From Pseudideonella sakaiensis (GTDB lineage Bacteria; Pseudomonadota; Gammaproteobacteria; Burkholderiales; Burkholderiaceae_C), in contig NZ_BBYR01000041.1 in the NCBI RefSeq assembly GCF_001293525.1, positions 1-64,000 of the forward strand: a stretch of 64,000 nucleotides of DNA, in the 5' to 3' direction. Every line of letters starts with the position of its first letter. The first letter of the stretch is position 1. Positions 34,510 to 46,584 of this stretch are shown here, in pieces. The notes below the pieces were generated by a model that did not search any database, was not told the origin of the DNA, and saw only the letters and a program-made list of their open reading frames with translations. The position numbers and the translations under genes are program-made.

Positions 34510-35493
34510 TCAGCCCGGCAGCTCCAGCGCCTGCGCGGCGCCGCGCAGCGCCGGCGGCGAGGCACTGCGGATCACCCAGGTCGGAATGGCCGCGAGGTAG
34601 CCGCGGTAGCGTCCCTTGGCTTCGAAGCGCTCGCGGAAGGCCGAGCGGTGGATCCGATCGCCCAGCCGCGGCACGATGCCGCCGCCGATGAACACACCGC
34701 GCTGCGCGCCGAGCGTCAGCGCGAGGTTGCCGGCGACGCTGCCGAGCAGCGCGAGGAAGAGGTCGACGCTGCGGCCGCAGGCCGCGTCGCCGGCCTGGGC
34801 GCCGGCGACGACCGCCGCCGGGTCGCCCGCCTCGTCGGCCTCCGCGCCCGGCAGGCCGTCGACGCGCAGGCTGGCGCGGTGCAGGTTGGCGAGGCCGGGG
34901 CCGGACAGCGCGCGTTCCGCGGAGGCGTGCCCGAACGCGCGGCGCAGCTCGCGCAGCACCGCGTCCTCGCGGTCGTCGGCGCCGGCCAGCGTCACGTGGC
35001 CACCTTCGCCGGCGATCGGCGACCAGCCCCCGCCCGGGGCCGGCAGCAGCCCGCCGACGCCGAGCCCGGTGCCGGGACCGACCAGGCCCCAGGCGGCGCC
35101 CTCGACCGGCGCGCCGCCGCCGACCGCCTCCAGTTCGTCGGCCGCCAGCACCGGCAGCGCCAGCGCCAGCGCGGTGAAGTCGTTCACGACGCGCAGCCGC
35201 TGCAGGCCGAGCTCGGCCTGCAGCCCGGCGATCGAGAAGCGCCAGGGCAGGTTGGTCATCGCGACGCGGTCGCCGCTCACCGGTGACGCGATGCCGATCG
35301 CGCAGGCGACGGGCCGGCCGGCGCCGCGCTCGTGCAGGTAGTGGGCGAGCAGCGGGCCGACGCCGTCGAAGTCGGCGCAGCGCAGCACGCGTTCGTCGGT
35401 GATGGGCGCGCCGGCGCCGGCCTGCAGCGCCAGGCGGGCGTTGGTGCCGCCGATGTCGGCCAGCAGGCGCAGGCCCGCGGGGGTGCCGCTCAT
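34510..35493 (-). CDS. glk: Glucokinase
   Basis: A 327-residue ROK-unrelated bacterial glucokinase that phosphorylates glucose with ATP. The phosphate-1 loop LLADIGGTNARLAL is at the N-terminus. The catalytic aspartate is in VVNDFTALALALP, the phosphate-2/adenosine region is VGPGTGLGVGGL, and SPIAGEGGHVTL and FIGGGIVPRLGD follow the family pattern. It starts 10 bases after fabI on the same strand, so the two are probably cotranscribed, an unusual metabolic pairing. ATG at 35493 fits the family start; the open frame continues into fabI as a shadow. Confidence 0.95.
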   Translation of the reverse strand: MSGTPAGLRLLADIGGTNARLALQAGAGAPITDERVLRCADFDGVGPLLAHYLHERGAGRPVACAIGIASPVSGDRVAMTNLPWRFSIAGLQAELGLQRLRVVNDFTALALALPVLAADELEAVGGGAPVEGAAWGLVGPGTGLGVGGLLPAPGGGWSPIAGEGGHVTLAGADDREDAVLRELRRAFGHASAERALSGPGLANLHRASLRVDGLPGAEADEAGDPAAVVAGAQAGDAACGRSVDLFLALLGSVAGNLALTLGAQRGVFIGGGIVPRLGDRIHRSAFRERFEAKGRYRGYLAAIPTWVIRSASPPALRGAAQALELPG

Positions 35494-35503
35494 CGCGCCA
35501 CCC

Positions 35504-36295
35504 TCAGGCCTCGGCGGCATCGACGCCGCCCATCGCGTGGCTGTAGCCGCCGTCGACGTAGGTGATCTCCGAGGTGACCCCGGCCGCCAGGTCGGACAGC
35601 AGGAAGGCCGCGACGTTGCCCACGTCGTCGATCGTGACGTTGCGGCCGAGCGGCGCCGTCTGCGCGACCGCGTCCAGCATCCGGCCGAAGCCCTTGATGC
35701 CGGAGGCCGCGAGCGTCTTGATCGGCCCGGCCGAGATGCCATTGACGCGCACGCCGCGCGGGCCGAGGCCGGCCGCCAGGTAGCGCACGCTGGCTTCCAG
35801 CGAGGCCTTGGCCAGGCCCATGGTGTTGTAGTTCGGCACGCTGCGCACCGCGCCGAGGTAGCTCAGCGTCAGCAGCGCCGCGCCCGGGCGCAGGCGCGGC
35901 AGCGCCGCCTTGGCCATCGCCGGGAAGCTGTAGGCCGAGATGTCGTGCGCGATGCGGAAGTTCTCGCGCGTCAGGCCGTCGAGGAAGTCGCCGGCGATCG
36001 CCTCGCGCGGCGCGAAGCCGATGGAATGCACGAAGCCGTCGAAGGCCGGCCAGTGGCTGCCGAGGTCCTCGAACAGCGCGGCGATGCGTGCATCGTCGCC
36101 GACGTCGCAGTCGAACACGAACGAGGAACCGAACTCGGCCGCGAAGCCGGTGATGCGCTCCTTGAAGCGCTCGCCGACGTAGCTGAACGCGAGCTCCGCG
36201 CCCTCGCGGTGGCAGGCGCGGGCGATGCCGTAGGCGATCGAGCGGTTGGACAGCACCCCGGTGATCAGCAGTCGCTTGCCGGCGAGAAACCCCAT
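35504..36295 (-). CDS. fabI: Enoyl-ACP reductase (NADH), FabI type
   Basis: A 263-residue enzyme that performs the last reduction in each cycle of fatty-acid elongation. It has the FabI variant of the SDR cofactor loop ([15 protein letters not shown]) and the Tyr-x6-Lys catalytic pair in [13 protein letters not shown]. The C-terminal [12 protein letters not shown] and [11 protein letters not shown] segments are typical. ATG at 36295 has GGAGAC upstream. It is divergent from the rimP-nusA operon, and glk follows on the same transcript. Confidence 0.97.
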   Translation of the reverse strand: MGFLAGKRLLITGVLSNRSIAYGIARACHREGAELAFSYVGERFKERITGFAAEFGSSFVFDCDVGDDARIAALFEDLGSHWPAFDGFVHSIGFAPREAIAGDFLDGLTRENFRIAHDISAYSFPAMAKAALPRLRPGAALLTLSYLGAVRSVPNYNTMGLAKASLEASVRYLAAGLGPRGVRVNGISAGPIKTLAASGIKGFGRMLDAVAQTAPLGRNVTIDDVGNVAAFLLSDLAAGVTSEITYVDGGYSHAMGGVDAAEA

Positions 36296-36381
36296 GACGG
36301 TCTCCAAGAATCGTGGAACAGAGCAGGCGCGCAGCATACACAGGCGGCGGGCCGCGCCTGGCGCTGCGCATGGCGCGAATC

Positions 36382-36410
36382 TTGTGTGCGCCTGCGCGCC
36401 GAGATACAAT
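36382..36410 (+). promoter_or_regulatory. Sigma-70 promoter of the rimP-nusA-infB operon
   Basis: TTGTGT (36382-36387) and TACAAT (36405-36410) are separated by 17 bases, matching four and five of six consensus positions by my count. Transcription would start near 36417, about 18 bases before the terminator hairpin at 36435. The promoter faces away from fabI in a 365-base gene-free interval (36296-36660). Confidence 0.72.
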
Positions 36411-36434
36411 CCCGGTTTCCCGAAAAGCTGCACC

Positions 36435-36462
36435 AGGGCTGACATTCCAGCCCTTTTTTTTT
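36435..36462 (+). terminator. Intrinsic terminator in the rimP leader (probable attenuator)
   Basis: AGGGCTG, loop ACATTC, CAGCCCT is a perfect 7-bp hairpin followed directly by eight T residues. It is the most canonical intrinsic terminator in the window, yet it lies between the operon promoter and rimP, so most transcripts could end about 45 bases from the start. The fabI gene is transcribed the other way and does not need it. Read-through control of the operon is therefore likely. Confidence 0.75.
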
Positions 36463-36660
36463 GCCCGAGACACTTTCCTTGCTTCGCGCGCCCCTTGCGT
36501 CCTCAGCCGCCGCGCACCCCGGCCCCGGGGCCGCGGCGTTCCCTCTCCCGCTGCGCCAGCGCGCGCCGGGGGTCGGGTGCGCGCGCGTCTTCGCGGTGGC
36601 GCGTCGTCGGGCACGGCCCGTGGCGCATCTGGCAGCGGATCGCCGCGACGGAGGCCGGGC
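36463..36660 (+). other. Remaining rimP leader region, gene-free
   Basis: This is the rest of the 365-base interval between fabI and rimP. It is GC-rich and contains self-complementary blocks such as CCCCGGCCCCGGGGCCG near 36520, and it ends in the GGAGG ribosome-binding site of rimP. I see no open reading frame with coding character and no tRNA. In E. coli this operon begins with tRNA metY; no such tRNA is found here. Confidence 0.5.
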
Positions 36661-37266
36661 ATGAACTGGCTGGAAGCCGTCGAGAAGACCGTTGCCGGGC
36701 TGGGCTACGACCTGGTGGACACCGAGCGCGCCGCGCGCGGGCTGCTGCGCGTCACGATCGACCGGCAGCCCGGCCGCGCCTACGAGCCGGCCGGCGACTT
36801 CGTCACCGTCGAGGACTGCGAGCGCGTCACGCGCCAGTTGCAGCACGTGCTCGAGGTCGAGGGCTGCGACTACGCGCGGCTCGAGGTCTCGTCGCCGGGG
36901 CTGGACCGCCCGCTGAAGCGCGCGGCCGACTACGCCCGCTTCGCCGGCGAGCAGATTGCGCTGACGCTGAAGCTGCCGCTGCAGGGCCGCAAGAAGTTCC
37001 AGGGGCTGCTGCAGGCACGGCCGGCAGGCGAGGGTGAGGGCACGGCAGGCCCGGCGGCCGACGGGGAGGCGGCGCCGACGGGCTGGCGACTGGTGTTCGA
37101 CGACGGTCGCGGCGAGCAGGCGCTCGATTTCGAGCTGGCCGAGGTCCGGGAAGCCCGGCTCGTGCCGGTGCTGGATTTCAAGGGGCGCCGTTTCGCGCCG
37201 GCCCCCCAGACACCGTCGGCGCCCGCGCCGGCGGGGGAACGAGAAGACGGAGGTCGTGAATCATGA
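36661..37266 (+). CDS. rimP: Ribosome maturation factor RimP
   Basis: A 201-residue factor needed for 30S subunit maturation. The N-terminal domain ([44 protein letters not shown]) is typical. The C-terminal SH3-like domain is split by an Ala/Gly/Glu-rich insert at ~121-140 and followed by a Pro/Ala tail, making it about 40 residues longer than most. A good GGAGG site precedes the ATG. The stop overlaps the nusA start (ATGA), so translation is coupled. Confidence 0.95.
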   Translation: MNWLEAVEKTVAGLGYDLVDTERAARGLLRVTIDRQPGRAYEPAGDFVTVEDCERVTRQLQHVLEVEGCDYARLEVSSPGLDRPLKRAADYARFAGEQIALTLKLPLQGRKKFQGLLQARPAGEGEGTAGPAADGEAAPTGWRLVFDDGRGEQALDFELAEVREARLVPVLDFKGRRFAPAPQTPSAPAPAGEREDGGRES

Positions 37267-38741
37267 ACCGCGAACTGTTGATGCTGGTGGACGCCATCTC
37301 GCGCGAGAAGAGCGTCGAGCTGGAGGTCGTGTTCGGCGCGGTGGAGTCCGCGCTGGCCTCGGCCTCGAAGAAGCTGCATGGCGGTGAAGTCGACATCCGG
37401 GTGACCATCGACCGCGAGACCGGCGAGTACGAGACCTTCCGCCGCTGGCACGTGGTGCCGAACGAGGCCGGCCTGCAGCTGCCCGATTCGGAGATCCTGC
37501 TGTTCGAGGCCGCCGAGCAGATCCCCGACATCGAGGTCGGCGACTACATCGAGGAGCCGGTCGAGTCGGTGTCGATCGGCCGCATCGGCGCCCAGGCCGC
37601 CAAGCAGGTGATCCTGCAGAAGATCCGCGACGCCGAGCGCGAGCAGCTGCTGAACGACTTCCTCGCCCGCGGCGAGAAGATCATGGTCGGCACCGTGAAG
37701 CGGCTCGACAAGGGCGACATCGTGGTCGAGTCCGGCCGCGTCGAGGGCCGCCTGCGCCGCAGCGAGATGATCCCGAAGGAGAACCTGCGCGTCGGCGACC
37801 GGGTGCGTGCCTTCATCGTCGAGGTCGACCCGACCCTGCGCGGCCCGCAGATCATCCTGTCGCGCTCGGCGCCCGGCTTCATGGTCGAGCTGTTCGCCCA
37901 GGAGGTCCCGGAGATCGAGCAGGGCCTGCTGGAGATCAAGAGCTGCGCCCGCGACCCGGGCAGCCGCGCCAAGATCGCGGTGGTCTCGCACGACAAGCGG
38001 GTCGACCCGATCGGCACCTGCGTCGGCGTGCGCGGCTCGCGCGTCAACGCGGTGACCAACGAGCTGGCCGGCGAGCGCGTGGACATCGTGCTGTGGTCCG
38101 AGGACCCGGCGCAGTTCGTGATCGGCGCGCTGGCGCCGGCGAACGTGCAGTCGATCGTGGTCGACGAGGAGCGGCATGCGATGGACGTCGTGGTCGACGA
38201 GGAGAACCTCGCGATCGCGATCGGCCGCGGCGGCCAGAACGTGCGGCTGGCGTCCGAGATGACCGGCTGGCGCATCAACATCATGACGGCGGAGGAGTCG
38301 TCGGCCAAGCAGGCCGAGGAGTCCGACACGCTGCGCCGGCTGTTCGTCGAGAAGCTCGACGTCGACACCGAGGTCGCCGACATCCTGATCGCCGAGGGCT
38401 TCTCCAGCCTCGAGGAAGTGGCCTACGTGCCGCTGCAGGAGATGCTCGAGATCGAGGGCTTCGACGAGGAGACCGTCAACGAGCTGCGCACCCGCGCGAA
38501 GGATGCGCTGCTGACGATGGAGATCGCCAAGGAGGAGCGCGTCGACGAGGTGTCGCAGAACCTGCGCGACCTCGACGGCCTGACCCCCGAGGTCATCAAG
38601 CGGCTCACCGAGGGCAATGTCCACACCCGCGATGAGCTGGCCGACCTGTCGGTGGACGAACTCACCGAGATGACCGGCATCGCCGAGGCCGAGGCCAAGG
38701 CGCTGATCATGAAGGCGCGCGAGCACTGGTTCACCACCTGA
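37263..38741 (+). CDS. nusA: Transcription termination/antitermination factor NusA
   Basis: A 492-residue RNA polymerase-binding factor that modulates pausing, termination and antitermination. Domains in order: N-terminal polymerase-binding domain, S1 (~135-200), KH1 and KH2 (~230-345, including [17 protein letters not shown] and [17 protein letters not shown]), then two acidic AR repeats (~365-490), the arrangement of gamma/beta-proteobacterial NusA. It overlaps rimP by 4 bases. As NusA affects intrinsic termination, it could feed back on the leader terminator of its own operon. Confidence 0.98.
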   Translation: MNRELLMLVDAISREKSVELEVVFGAVESALASASKKLHGGEVDIRVTIDRETGEYETFRRWHVVPNEAGLQLPDSEILLFEAAEQIPDIEVGDYIEEPVESVSIGRIGAQAAKQVILQKIRDAEREQLLNDFLARGEKIMVGTVKRLDKGDIVVESGRVEGRLRRSEMIPKENLRVGDRVRAFIVEVDPTLRGPQIILSRSAPGFMVELFAQEVPEIEQGLLEIKSCARDPGSRAKIAVVSHDKRVDPIGTCVGVRGSRVNAVTNELAGERVDIVLWSEDPAQFVIGALAPANVQSIVVDEERHAMDVVVDEENLAIAIGRGGQNVRLASEMTGWRINIMTAEESSAKQAEESDTLRRLFVEKLDVDTEVADILIAEGFSSLEEVAYVPLQEMLEIEGFDEETVNELRTRAKDALLTMEIAKEERVDEVSQNLRDLDGLTPEVIKRLTEGNVHTRDELADLSVDELTEMTGIAEAEAKALIMKAREHWFTT

Positions 38742-38796
38742 GCCCCGTCGGCTCCCGAACCGCGCCCGCCCCAGGATTGAAGCAAGGAAAGCAACA

Positions 38797-41700
38797 ATGG
38801 CCGTGACCACCGTCGCACAACTCGCCGCCGAGCTGAACCGCTCCGCCACGGCACTGCTCGAGCAGTTGCAGCTGGCGGGCGTCGGCAAGGCGTCGACGGA
38901 CGACGCCCTGACCGAGGTCGACAAGGAGCGCCTGCTCGACTACCTGCGCAGCGCCCACGGCACGGCCGGCGGCGAGCGCAAGAAGATCACGCTGACGCGC
39001 AAGTCGACCAGCGAGATCAAGCAGGCCGATGCCTCGGGCAAGGCCCGCACGATCCAGGTCGAGGTCCGCAAGAAGCGCACCTTCGTCAAGCGCGACGACG
39101 CCTCCGGCATGGTCGAGGAGGCCGGTCGCGCCGCGGCCGAGCAGGCCGACCTGGCGCGCCGCGAGCTGGAAGCCCAGCAGCAGGCGGAAGCCCTGCGGCG
39201 CCAGGAAGAAGAGCTGGAGGCCAAGCGCCTGCAGCGCGAGGAACAGGCCCGCATCGAGCGCGAAGCCGCAGAGGCGCGCGAGCGCGAGGCGGCAGCGGCC
39301 GCGGCTGCGGCCGCCGCCGCGGCACAGGCGGCCGCCGAAGCGGCCGAGGCCGCGGCACGCGCCGAGCGCGAGGCCGCGTCGGCCTCCGCCGCCGCACCGG
39401 CCGCGGCGCCCGCGTCCGCACCGACCCGCTCGCCGCAGGAGCTCGCCGCCGCGCGTGCCGCTGCCGCGGCCGAGGCGGCGGCGCTGAATGCGCGCAGCCG
39501 GCAGGCCCGCAGCGGGGCACGCAGCCCGGCCGCCGCGCCGGCACCGGCGGTGGAGGCTCCGGCGGCTGCGGCGCCAGCGCCGGCGCCCGTGGCCGCCGCC
39601 CCGGCGCCTGCGCCCGCACCGGCCCCGGCTCCGGCCCCCGCCGAGCCGATCAAGCCGGGCCTGCGCGTGATCAAGGCGGCCGACGTCGTCGACGAGGAGA
39701 AGCAGCGCGCGGCCGACCTGGCGCGCCGCCGCCAGGCCGCCGAGGCCGAGGCCGCCGCGATCCGCGCGATGATGAACGCGCCGAAGCGCGTGCTGACCGC
39801 GAAGAAGCCCGAGGAGCCGAAGCCCGCCGAGGCCGGCAAGGAAGGCATCAAGGGCACGATCCACAAGCCCGCCGGAGCCACCACGGCGGCGGCGCCGGGC
39901 GCGAAGCCGGGTGACAAGAAGTCGGTCAAGTCGGAGAAGCTGTCGTCCAGCTGGGCCGACGACGCGGCGAAGAAGCGCGGCCTGAAGACGCGCGGCGAGC
40001 CGGCCGGCGGTGCGTCGGCCCGCCCGGGCTGGCGTGCCCCGCGCGGCGGCCGCCGTGGCGACCGCAACGACGGCGCGGCGCCGAGCTTCACCCCGCCGGC
40101 CGAGCAGCAGGTCATCGAGGTGCACGTGCCGGAGACCATCAGCGTCGCCGACCTCGCGCACAAGATGAGCGTCAAGGCCTCCGAGGTCATCAAGCAGATG
40201 ATGAAGCTCGGCCAGATGGTCACGATCAACCAGCAGCTGGACCAGGAGACCGCGATGATCGTGGTCGAGGAAATGGGCCACAAGGCGCTGGCCGCCAAGC
40301 TGGACGATCCGGACGCCTTCCTCGAGGAGGAGCACAGCGAGCAGGCCTCCGAGGCGCTGCCGCGGGCCCCGGTGGTCACCGTGATGGGCCACGTCGACCA
40401 CGGCAAGACCTCGCTGCTCGACTCGATCCGCACGGCCCGCGTGGCTGCCGGCGAGGCCGGCGGCATCACGCAGCACATCGGCGCCTACCACGTCGACACG
40501 CCGCGCGGCATGATCACCTTCCTCGACACCCCGGGCCACGCGGCGTTCACCGCGATGCGGGCCCGCGGCGCCAAGGCGACCGACATCGTGATCCTGGTGG
40601 TGGCGGCCGACGACGGCGTGATGCCGCAGACCAAGGAAGCCATCTCCCACGCGAAGGCGGCCGGCGTGCCGATCGTCGTCGCGATGAACAAGATCGACAA
40701 GCCCGAGGCGAACGTCGAGCGGCTGAAGAGCGAGCTGGTGGCCGAGGAGGTCGTGCCCGAGGAGTTCGGCGGCGACTCGCCCTTCGTGCCCGTGTCCGCC
40801 AAGACGGGCCAGGGCGTCGACGACCTGCTCGAGCAGGTGCTGCTGCAGGCCGAGGTGCTGGAGCTCGCGGCCCCGGTCGACAGCCTCGCCAAGGGCCTGG
40901 TGATCGAAGCCAAGCTGGACAAGGGCCGCGGCCCGGTGGCCACGGTGCTGGTGCAGAGCGGAACGCTCAAACGCGGCGACGTGGTGCTGGCCGGCTCCAC
41001 CTACGGCCGGGTGCGCGCGATGCTCGACGAGAACGGCAAGCCGGCGATGGAAGCCGGCCCGTCGATCCCGGTCGAGATCCAGGGCCTGACCGAGGTGCCG
41101 CAGGCCGGCGACGAGTTCATGGTGCTGGCCGACGAACGCCGCGCGCGCGAGATCGCCACCTTCCGCCAGGGCAAGTACCGCGAGGTCACGCTGAACAAGC
41201 GCCAGGCCGCCAAACTCGAGACCATGTTCGACGGCATGGGCGAAGGCCAGGCGCAGACGCTGCCGCTGATCGTGAAGGCCGACGTGCAGGGCTCGCAGGA
41301 GGCGCTGACGCAGTCGCTGCTGAAGCTGAGCACCTCGGAAGTGAAGGTGCAGGTGGTGCATGCGGCGGTGGGCGGCATCAGCGAGAGCGACGTCAACCTG
41401 GCGATCGCGTCGAAGGCCGTCATCATCGGCTTCAACGTGCGCGCCGACTCCAGCGCGCGCAAGCTGGCCGAGGGCAACGGCGTCGACCTGCGCTACTACA
41501 ACATCATCTACGACGCGGTCGACGACGTGAAGGCGGCGATGGCCGGGATGCTGGCGCCGGAACAGCGCGAGGAAGCGCTGGGCACGGCGGAGATCCGCCA
41601 GGTCTTCGTCGCCTCCAAGATCGGCACCGTGGCCGGCTCGATGGTCACCTCCGGCGTCGTGCGGCGCGGGGCGCGCTACCGCCTCATCCGCGAGAACGTG

Positions 41701-41865
41701 GTGGTCTTCACCGGCGAGGTCGAGTCGGTGCGCCGCCTGAAGGACGACGTCCGCGAGGTGGCGGCTGGCTTCGAGTGCGGCATCAAGCTGAAGAACGTGA
41801 CCGACATCGCCGAGGGCGACCAGCTCGAGTTCTTCGAGATCAAGGAAGTGGCCCGCACGCTGTAA
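38797..41865 (+). CDS. infB: Translation initiation factor IF-2
   Basis: A 1,022-residue GTPase that delivers initiator tRNA to the 30S subunit. The N-terminal IF2 domain is followed by a ~300-residue charged, then Ala/Pro-rich linker; the second IF2_N domain is at ~430-480. The G domain starts near 527 ([20 protein letters not shown]), and domains II-IV follow to the C-terminus. The ATG has AAGGAAA upstream. The long Ala/Pro linker is longer than in E. coli (890 residues total). It lies 55 bases after nusA. Confidence 0.98.
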   Translation: MAVTTVAQLAAELNRSATALLEQLQLAGVGKASTDDALTEVDKERLLDYLRSAHGTAGGERKKITLTRKSTSEIKQADASGKARTIQVEVRKKRTFVKRDDASGMVEEAGRAAAEQADLARRELEAQQQAEALRRQEEELEAKRLQREEQARIEREAAEAREREAAAAAAAAAAAAQAAAEAAEAAARAEREAASASAAAPAAAPASAPTRSPQELAAARAAAAAEAAALNARSRQARSGARSPAAAPAPAVEAPAAAAPAPAPVAAAPAPAPAPAPAPAPAEPIKPGLRVIKAADVVDEEKQRAADLARRRQAAEAEAAAIRAMMNAPKRVLTAKKPEEPKPAEAGKEGIKGTIHKPAGATTAAAPGAKPGDKKSVKSEKLSSSWADDAAKKRGLKTRGEPAGGASARPGWRAPRGGRRGDRNDGAAPSFTPPAEQQVIEVHVPETISVADLAHKMSVKASEVIKQMMKLGQMVTINQQLDQETAMIVVEEMGHKALAAKLDDPDAFLEEEHSEQASEALPRAPVVTVMGHVDHGKTSLLDSIRTARVAAGEAGGITQHIGAYHVDTPRGMITFLDTPGHAAFTAMRARGAKATDIVILVVAADDGVMPQTKEAISHAKAAGVPIVVAMNKIDKPEANVERLKSELVAEEVVPEEFGGDSPFVPVSAKTGQGVDDLLEQVLLQAEVLELAAPVDSLAKGLVIEAKLDKGRGPVATVLVQSGTLKRGDVVLAGSTYGRVRAMLDENGKPAMEAGPSIPVEIQGLTEVPQAGDEFMVLADERRAREIATFRQGKYREVTLNKRQAAKLETMFDGMGEGQAQTLPLIVKADVQGSQEALTQSLLKLSTSEVKVQVVHAAVGGISESDVNLAIASKAVIIGFNVRADSSARKLAEGNGVDLRYYNIIYDAVDDVKAAMAGMLAPEQREEALGTAEIRQVFVASKIGTVAGSMVTSGVVRRGARYRLIRENVVVFTGEVESVRRLKDDVREVAAGFECGIKLKNVTDIAEGDQLEFFEIKEVARTL

Positions 41866-41938
41866 GTCTTCCGAGCCCCGGTGCGCCCGGCGCGCACCGG
41901 CCTGCGTGGTCGCGCCGGCTCCCGGGCCGGCGCCCCGA

Positions 41939-41972
41939 CCCCGCCAACCGCAAGGTGGCGGGGTTCTCGTTT
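41939..41972 (+). terminator. Hairpin between infB and rbfA
   Basis: CCCCGCC pairs with GGCGGGG, with a bulged A, then ACC/GGT closing a GCAA tetraloop, and the tail reads TTCTCGTTT. The tail is only partly T-rich, so it is a weak terminator or an RNA-processing/stability element that lowers rbfA-truB expression relative to infB. It sits inside the operon, 74 bases after infB. Confidence 0.45.
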
Positions 41973-42006
41973 CCGGGCCCGCCGCCGCGCGGGCAGGGAG
42001 TCCCCC

Positions 42007-42354
42007 ATGCGACACAAGCGATCGATCCCCAACCGCAGCTTCCGCGTCGCCGACCAGATCCAGCGCGACCTGGCGGAGCTCATCCGCGAGCTGAAGGACC
42101 CGCGCGTCGGCATGGTCACGCTGCATGCCGTCGACGTGACGCCGGACTACTCCCATGCCAAGGTCTACTTCTCGGTGCTCGTCGGTGACCCGAAGGACTG
42201 CGAGACCGGCCTGAACGAGGCCGCCGGCTGGCTGCGCAACGGGCTGTTCAAGCGCCTGCAGATCCACACGGTGCCGACGCTGCACTTCCTGTTCGACCGG
42301 ACGACGGAGCGGGCGGCGGAGTTGAATGCGCTGATCCGGCAAGCTAATTCATGA
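42007..42354 (+). CDS. rbfA: Ribosome-binding factor A
   Basis: A 115-residue KH-fold protein that helps mature the 16S rRNA 5' end during 30S assembly. The family pattern is intact: [39 protein letters not shown] and [19 protein letters not shown] at 42007 fits the family start. The stop codon shares bases with an in-frame ATG at 42351 that opens through the repeat array into truB. Confidence 0.96.
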   Translation: MRHKRSIPNRSFRVADQIQRDLAELIRELKDPRVGMVTLHAVDVTPDYSHAKVYFSVLVGDPKDCETGLNEAAGWLRNGLFKRLQIHTVPTLHFLFDRTTERAAELNALIRQANS

Positions 42355-42355
42355 T

Positions 42356-42595
42356 CCCCCCCCGGAGCGCCTTCGGCGCTCCCCCCCAGGGGGGCGCCAC
42401 CAGTGGACCGGCGGAGCCGGATCCACGGTGGCCGCTTGGGGTGGCGCCCCCCCAGGGGGGCGCCACTGGTGGATCGGCGGAGCCGGATCCGCGGGGGCTG
42501 CTTGGGCTGGCCCCCCCCCGGAGCGCCTGCGGCGCTCCCCCCCAGGGGGGCGCCACTGGTGGACCGGCGGAGCCGGATCCACGGTGGCCGCTTGG
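42356..42595. repeat. Palindromic repeat array between rbfA and truB
   Basis: Three related units share the core GGCGGAGCCGGATCC, starting at 42410, 42476 and 42566, so the spacings are 66 and 90 bases. The 90-base full unit contains a hairpin GGAGCGCC(T)(T/G)CGGCGCTCC, a C6-A-G6 palindrome, and GCGCCACTGGTGGACCGG. The middle unit lacks the 24-base hairpin part. Both spacings are multiples of three, and the frame into truB stays open, encoding repeats of APPQGGATGGxAEPDPR. The array starts two bases after the rbfA stop. It looks like a REP-type mobile intergenic repeat. Confidence 0.85.
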
Positions 42596-42635
42596 TCGTT
42601 CTGAAGCTGCGGCTGCGGCTGCGGCTGCGGGTGCG

Positions 42636-43771
42636 GTGCGGGCGGGGCGGGTGCGGGTGGTGCGGCGGGCCTTGCATGGGGTGTTGCTGCTGGACAAGCC
42701 GCTGGGGATGTCGAGCAACGATGCGCTGCAGCGGGCGCGCTGGCTGCTGCGTGCCGAGAAGGCGGGGCACACGGGCACGCTGGACCCGCTCGCGACGGGG
42801 CTGCTGCCGCTGTGCTTCGGTGCGGCGACGAAGTTCTCGCAGCTGAGCCTGGATGCGGACAAGCGCTACCTCGCGACGCTGCGCCTCGGCCAGACCACGG
42901 CCACGGGTGATGCCGAAGGGCCGGTGCTGCGCGAACGCGTGCTGCCCGCGCGCGGCGCGGCGCTGCGGGCGCTGCTGGAGGCGGCCTGCGCGCGTTTCAC
43001 CGGCGAGATCGAGCAGCTGCCGCCGATGTATTCGGCGCTGAAACACGGCGGCCGGCCGCTGTACGAGATCGCGCGCGCCGGCGGCGAGGTCGAGCGCGCG
43101 CCGCGCCGCGTGACGATCCACCGGCTGGCCGTGGTGCCCGGCGCCGCGCGGCCGCCCGCGGCGCGACATGCCGATGTCACGCCGGGCAGCGACACTGGCG
43201 CAGCCATCGCCGACGACACGCTCTGGACGCTCGACGTCACCTGCTCGAAAGGCACCTACGTGCGCACGCTGGCCGAGGACCTCGGCGAGGCCCTCGGCTG
43301 CGGCGCCCACCTGGCCGGCCTGCGGCGCACCGCGAGCGGCCCGCTCACGCTGGACCGCGCGCTGACGCTGGACGCGCTGGAGGCGCTCGACGAGCCGGCG
43401 CGCGAGGCGCGGCTGCTCCCGGTCGACGTGCTGCTGGCCGACCGGCCGCTGCTGCGGCTCGGTGCCGAGGACGCCGGCCGCTACCTCAGCGGCCTGCGCC
43501 GCCGCCTGCCCGGCCATGCCGACGAGCCGCTGCTGCGCGTCTACGGCCCCGAGCCGGGCGCCTTCCTCGGCAGCGGCCGGCTGCGCGCCGGCGAGCTGGT
43601 GGCGCAGCGCCTGCTGAGCCCCGACGAAGTGCGGGCGCTGCGGGACGCCGCCGCGGCGCCGGCCGACGCCGGCACGCCGGGCGCGACCGCGTCACCCGCC
43701 CCGGCTGCCGCCGGCGCCGCCGCCCCGAATCCTTCCCATCCCGCCTTACCCGTTTCCGAGAAAGCCCGCGC

Positions 43772-43775
<4 letters not shown>
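42636..43775 (+). CDS. truB: tRNA pseudouridine-55 synthase
   Basis: A 379-residue enzyme that makes pseudouridine 55 in the T loop of tRNAs. The catalytic aspartate is in [43 protein letters not shown] and [14 protein letters not shown] are family blocks. The C-terminus has an extra ~35 Ala/Pro-rich residues. The start is uncertain: GTG codons at 42636, 42651, 42657 and 42660 all give a family-like N-terminus, while an ATG at 42351 overlapping the rbfA stop would add 95 residues encoded by the repeat array and a poly-Ala run. The stop overlaps typA (ATGA). Confidence 0.93.
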
Positions 43776-45597
<1,822 letters not shown>

Positions 45598-45601
<4 letters not shown>

Positions 45602-46584
45602 GCGCCGGCGCGCGGCCGCGCGCCGCGCCGGGCCATGCCCGCGCGCTCGCGGGCATGCTGCTGGTCACGCTGCTGTGGAGCACGGCCGGCGTGGTGTCGC
45701 GCCAGCTCGAGTCGGCCCGCGGCTTCGAGGTCACCTTCTGGCGCAGCGCCTTCACCGCGCTGGCGCTCGCGGCCTGGCTGGCCGTGCAGCACGGCCGCGG
45801 GCTGCCGGCCCTGCTGCGCGCCGGCGGCGCGCCGCTGTGGATCTCGGGCGCGATGTGGTGCGTGATGTTCACCTGCTTCATGCTGGCGCTGACGCTGACC
45901 ACGGTGGCCAACGTGCTGATCACGATGAGTCTGTCGCCGCTGTTCACCGCGCTGCTCGCGCGCTTCGTGCTGGGCCACCCCGTGCCGCGGCGCACCTGGG
46001 TGGCGATCGTGTTCGCCGGCGCGGGCATCGTCTGGATGTACGGCCACAACCTGAGCGGCGGCTCGGGCGCGCTGCTCGGCAGCCTGGTGGCGCTCGGCGT
46101 GCCGGTGGCCTCGGCGATCAACTGGATCGTGCTGCAGCGCGCCGGCGGCCGCGTGGACCTGGTGCCGGCCCTGCTGATCGGCGCGCTGGCCTCGGCCGCG
46201 CTGACGCTGCCGGCCGCCTGGCCGACGACGGCATCGGCCGCCGACCTCGGCTGGCTCGCCGGACTGGGCATACTCCAGCTGGCCGTGCCGTGCGTGATCG
46301 CGGTGCGGCTCGCGCGGGCGCTCCCCGCCGCGGAGATCGCGCTGCTCGCGCTGCTGGAGATCGTCTTCGGCATCGCCTGGGCCTGGCTCGGTGCCGGGGA
46401 GCGGCCGGAAGCCGCGGTGCTCGCCGGCGGCGGCCTGGTGCTGCTGACGCTGGCGCTGAACGAGGCGGTCGGCCTGCGCGCGCGTGCCCGAGACGACGAC
46501 ACCCAGAACAACGATGAACGACGAGACCCTGCCGCTGCCTCCCGCCCCCTCGCCGGCCCCGCCGGCGGACACCCCGCCCGCTGA
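45598..46584 (+). CDS. DMT superfamily (EamA) transporter
   Basis: A 328-residue inner-membrane protein with about ten transmembrane helices in two EamA halves (residues ~18-135 and ~155-295). LLWSTAGVVSRQLESARGFEVTFWRS and the glycine-rich helix FAGAGIVWMYG are typical of drug/metabolite transporters. The substrate is unknown. GTG at 45598 overlaps the typA stop; an internal ATG at codon 20 lies at the first helix. The last ~35 residues are hydrophilic and overlap the start of the next gene in another frame. Confidence 0.9.

Noticed and set aside
38731-42342. A minus-strand open frame of about 1,200 codons opposite infB and rbfA
   Set aside because: Composition is typical antisense low complexity, and the plus strand encodes clear IF-2 and RbfA. 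The same reasoning removes the long antisense frames opposite nusA, the M1 peptidase fusion and the DUF2868 fusion.
42356-42595. A CRISPR array in the repeat region between rbfA and truB
   Set aside because: The units are adjacent, internally palindromic and of unequal length (66 and 90 bases). There are no unique spacers of constant size, no leader and no cas genes.
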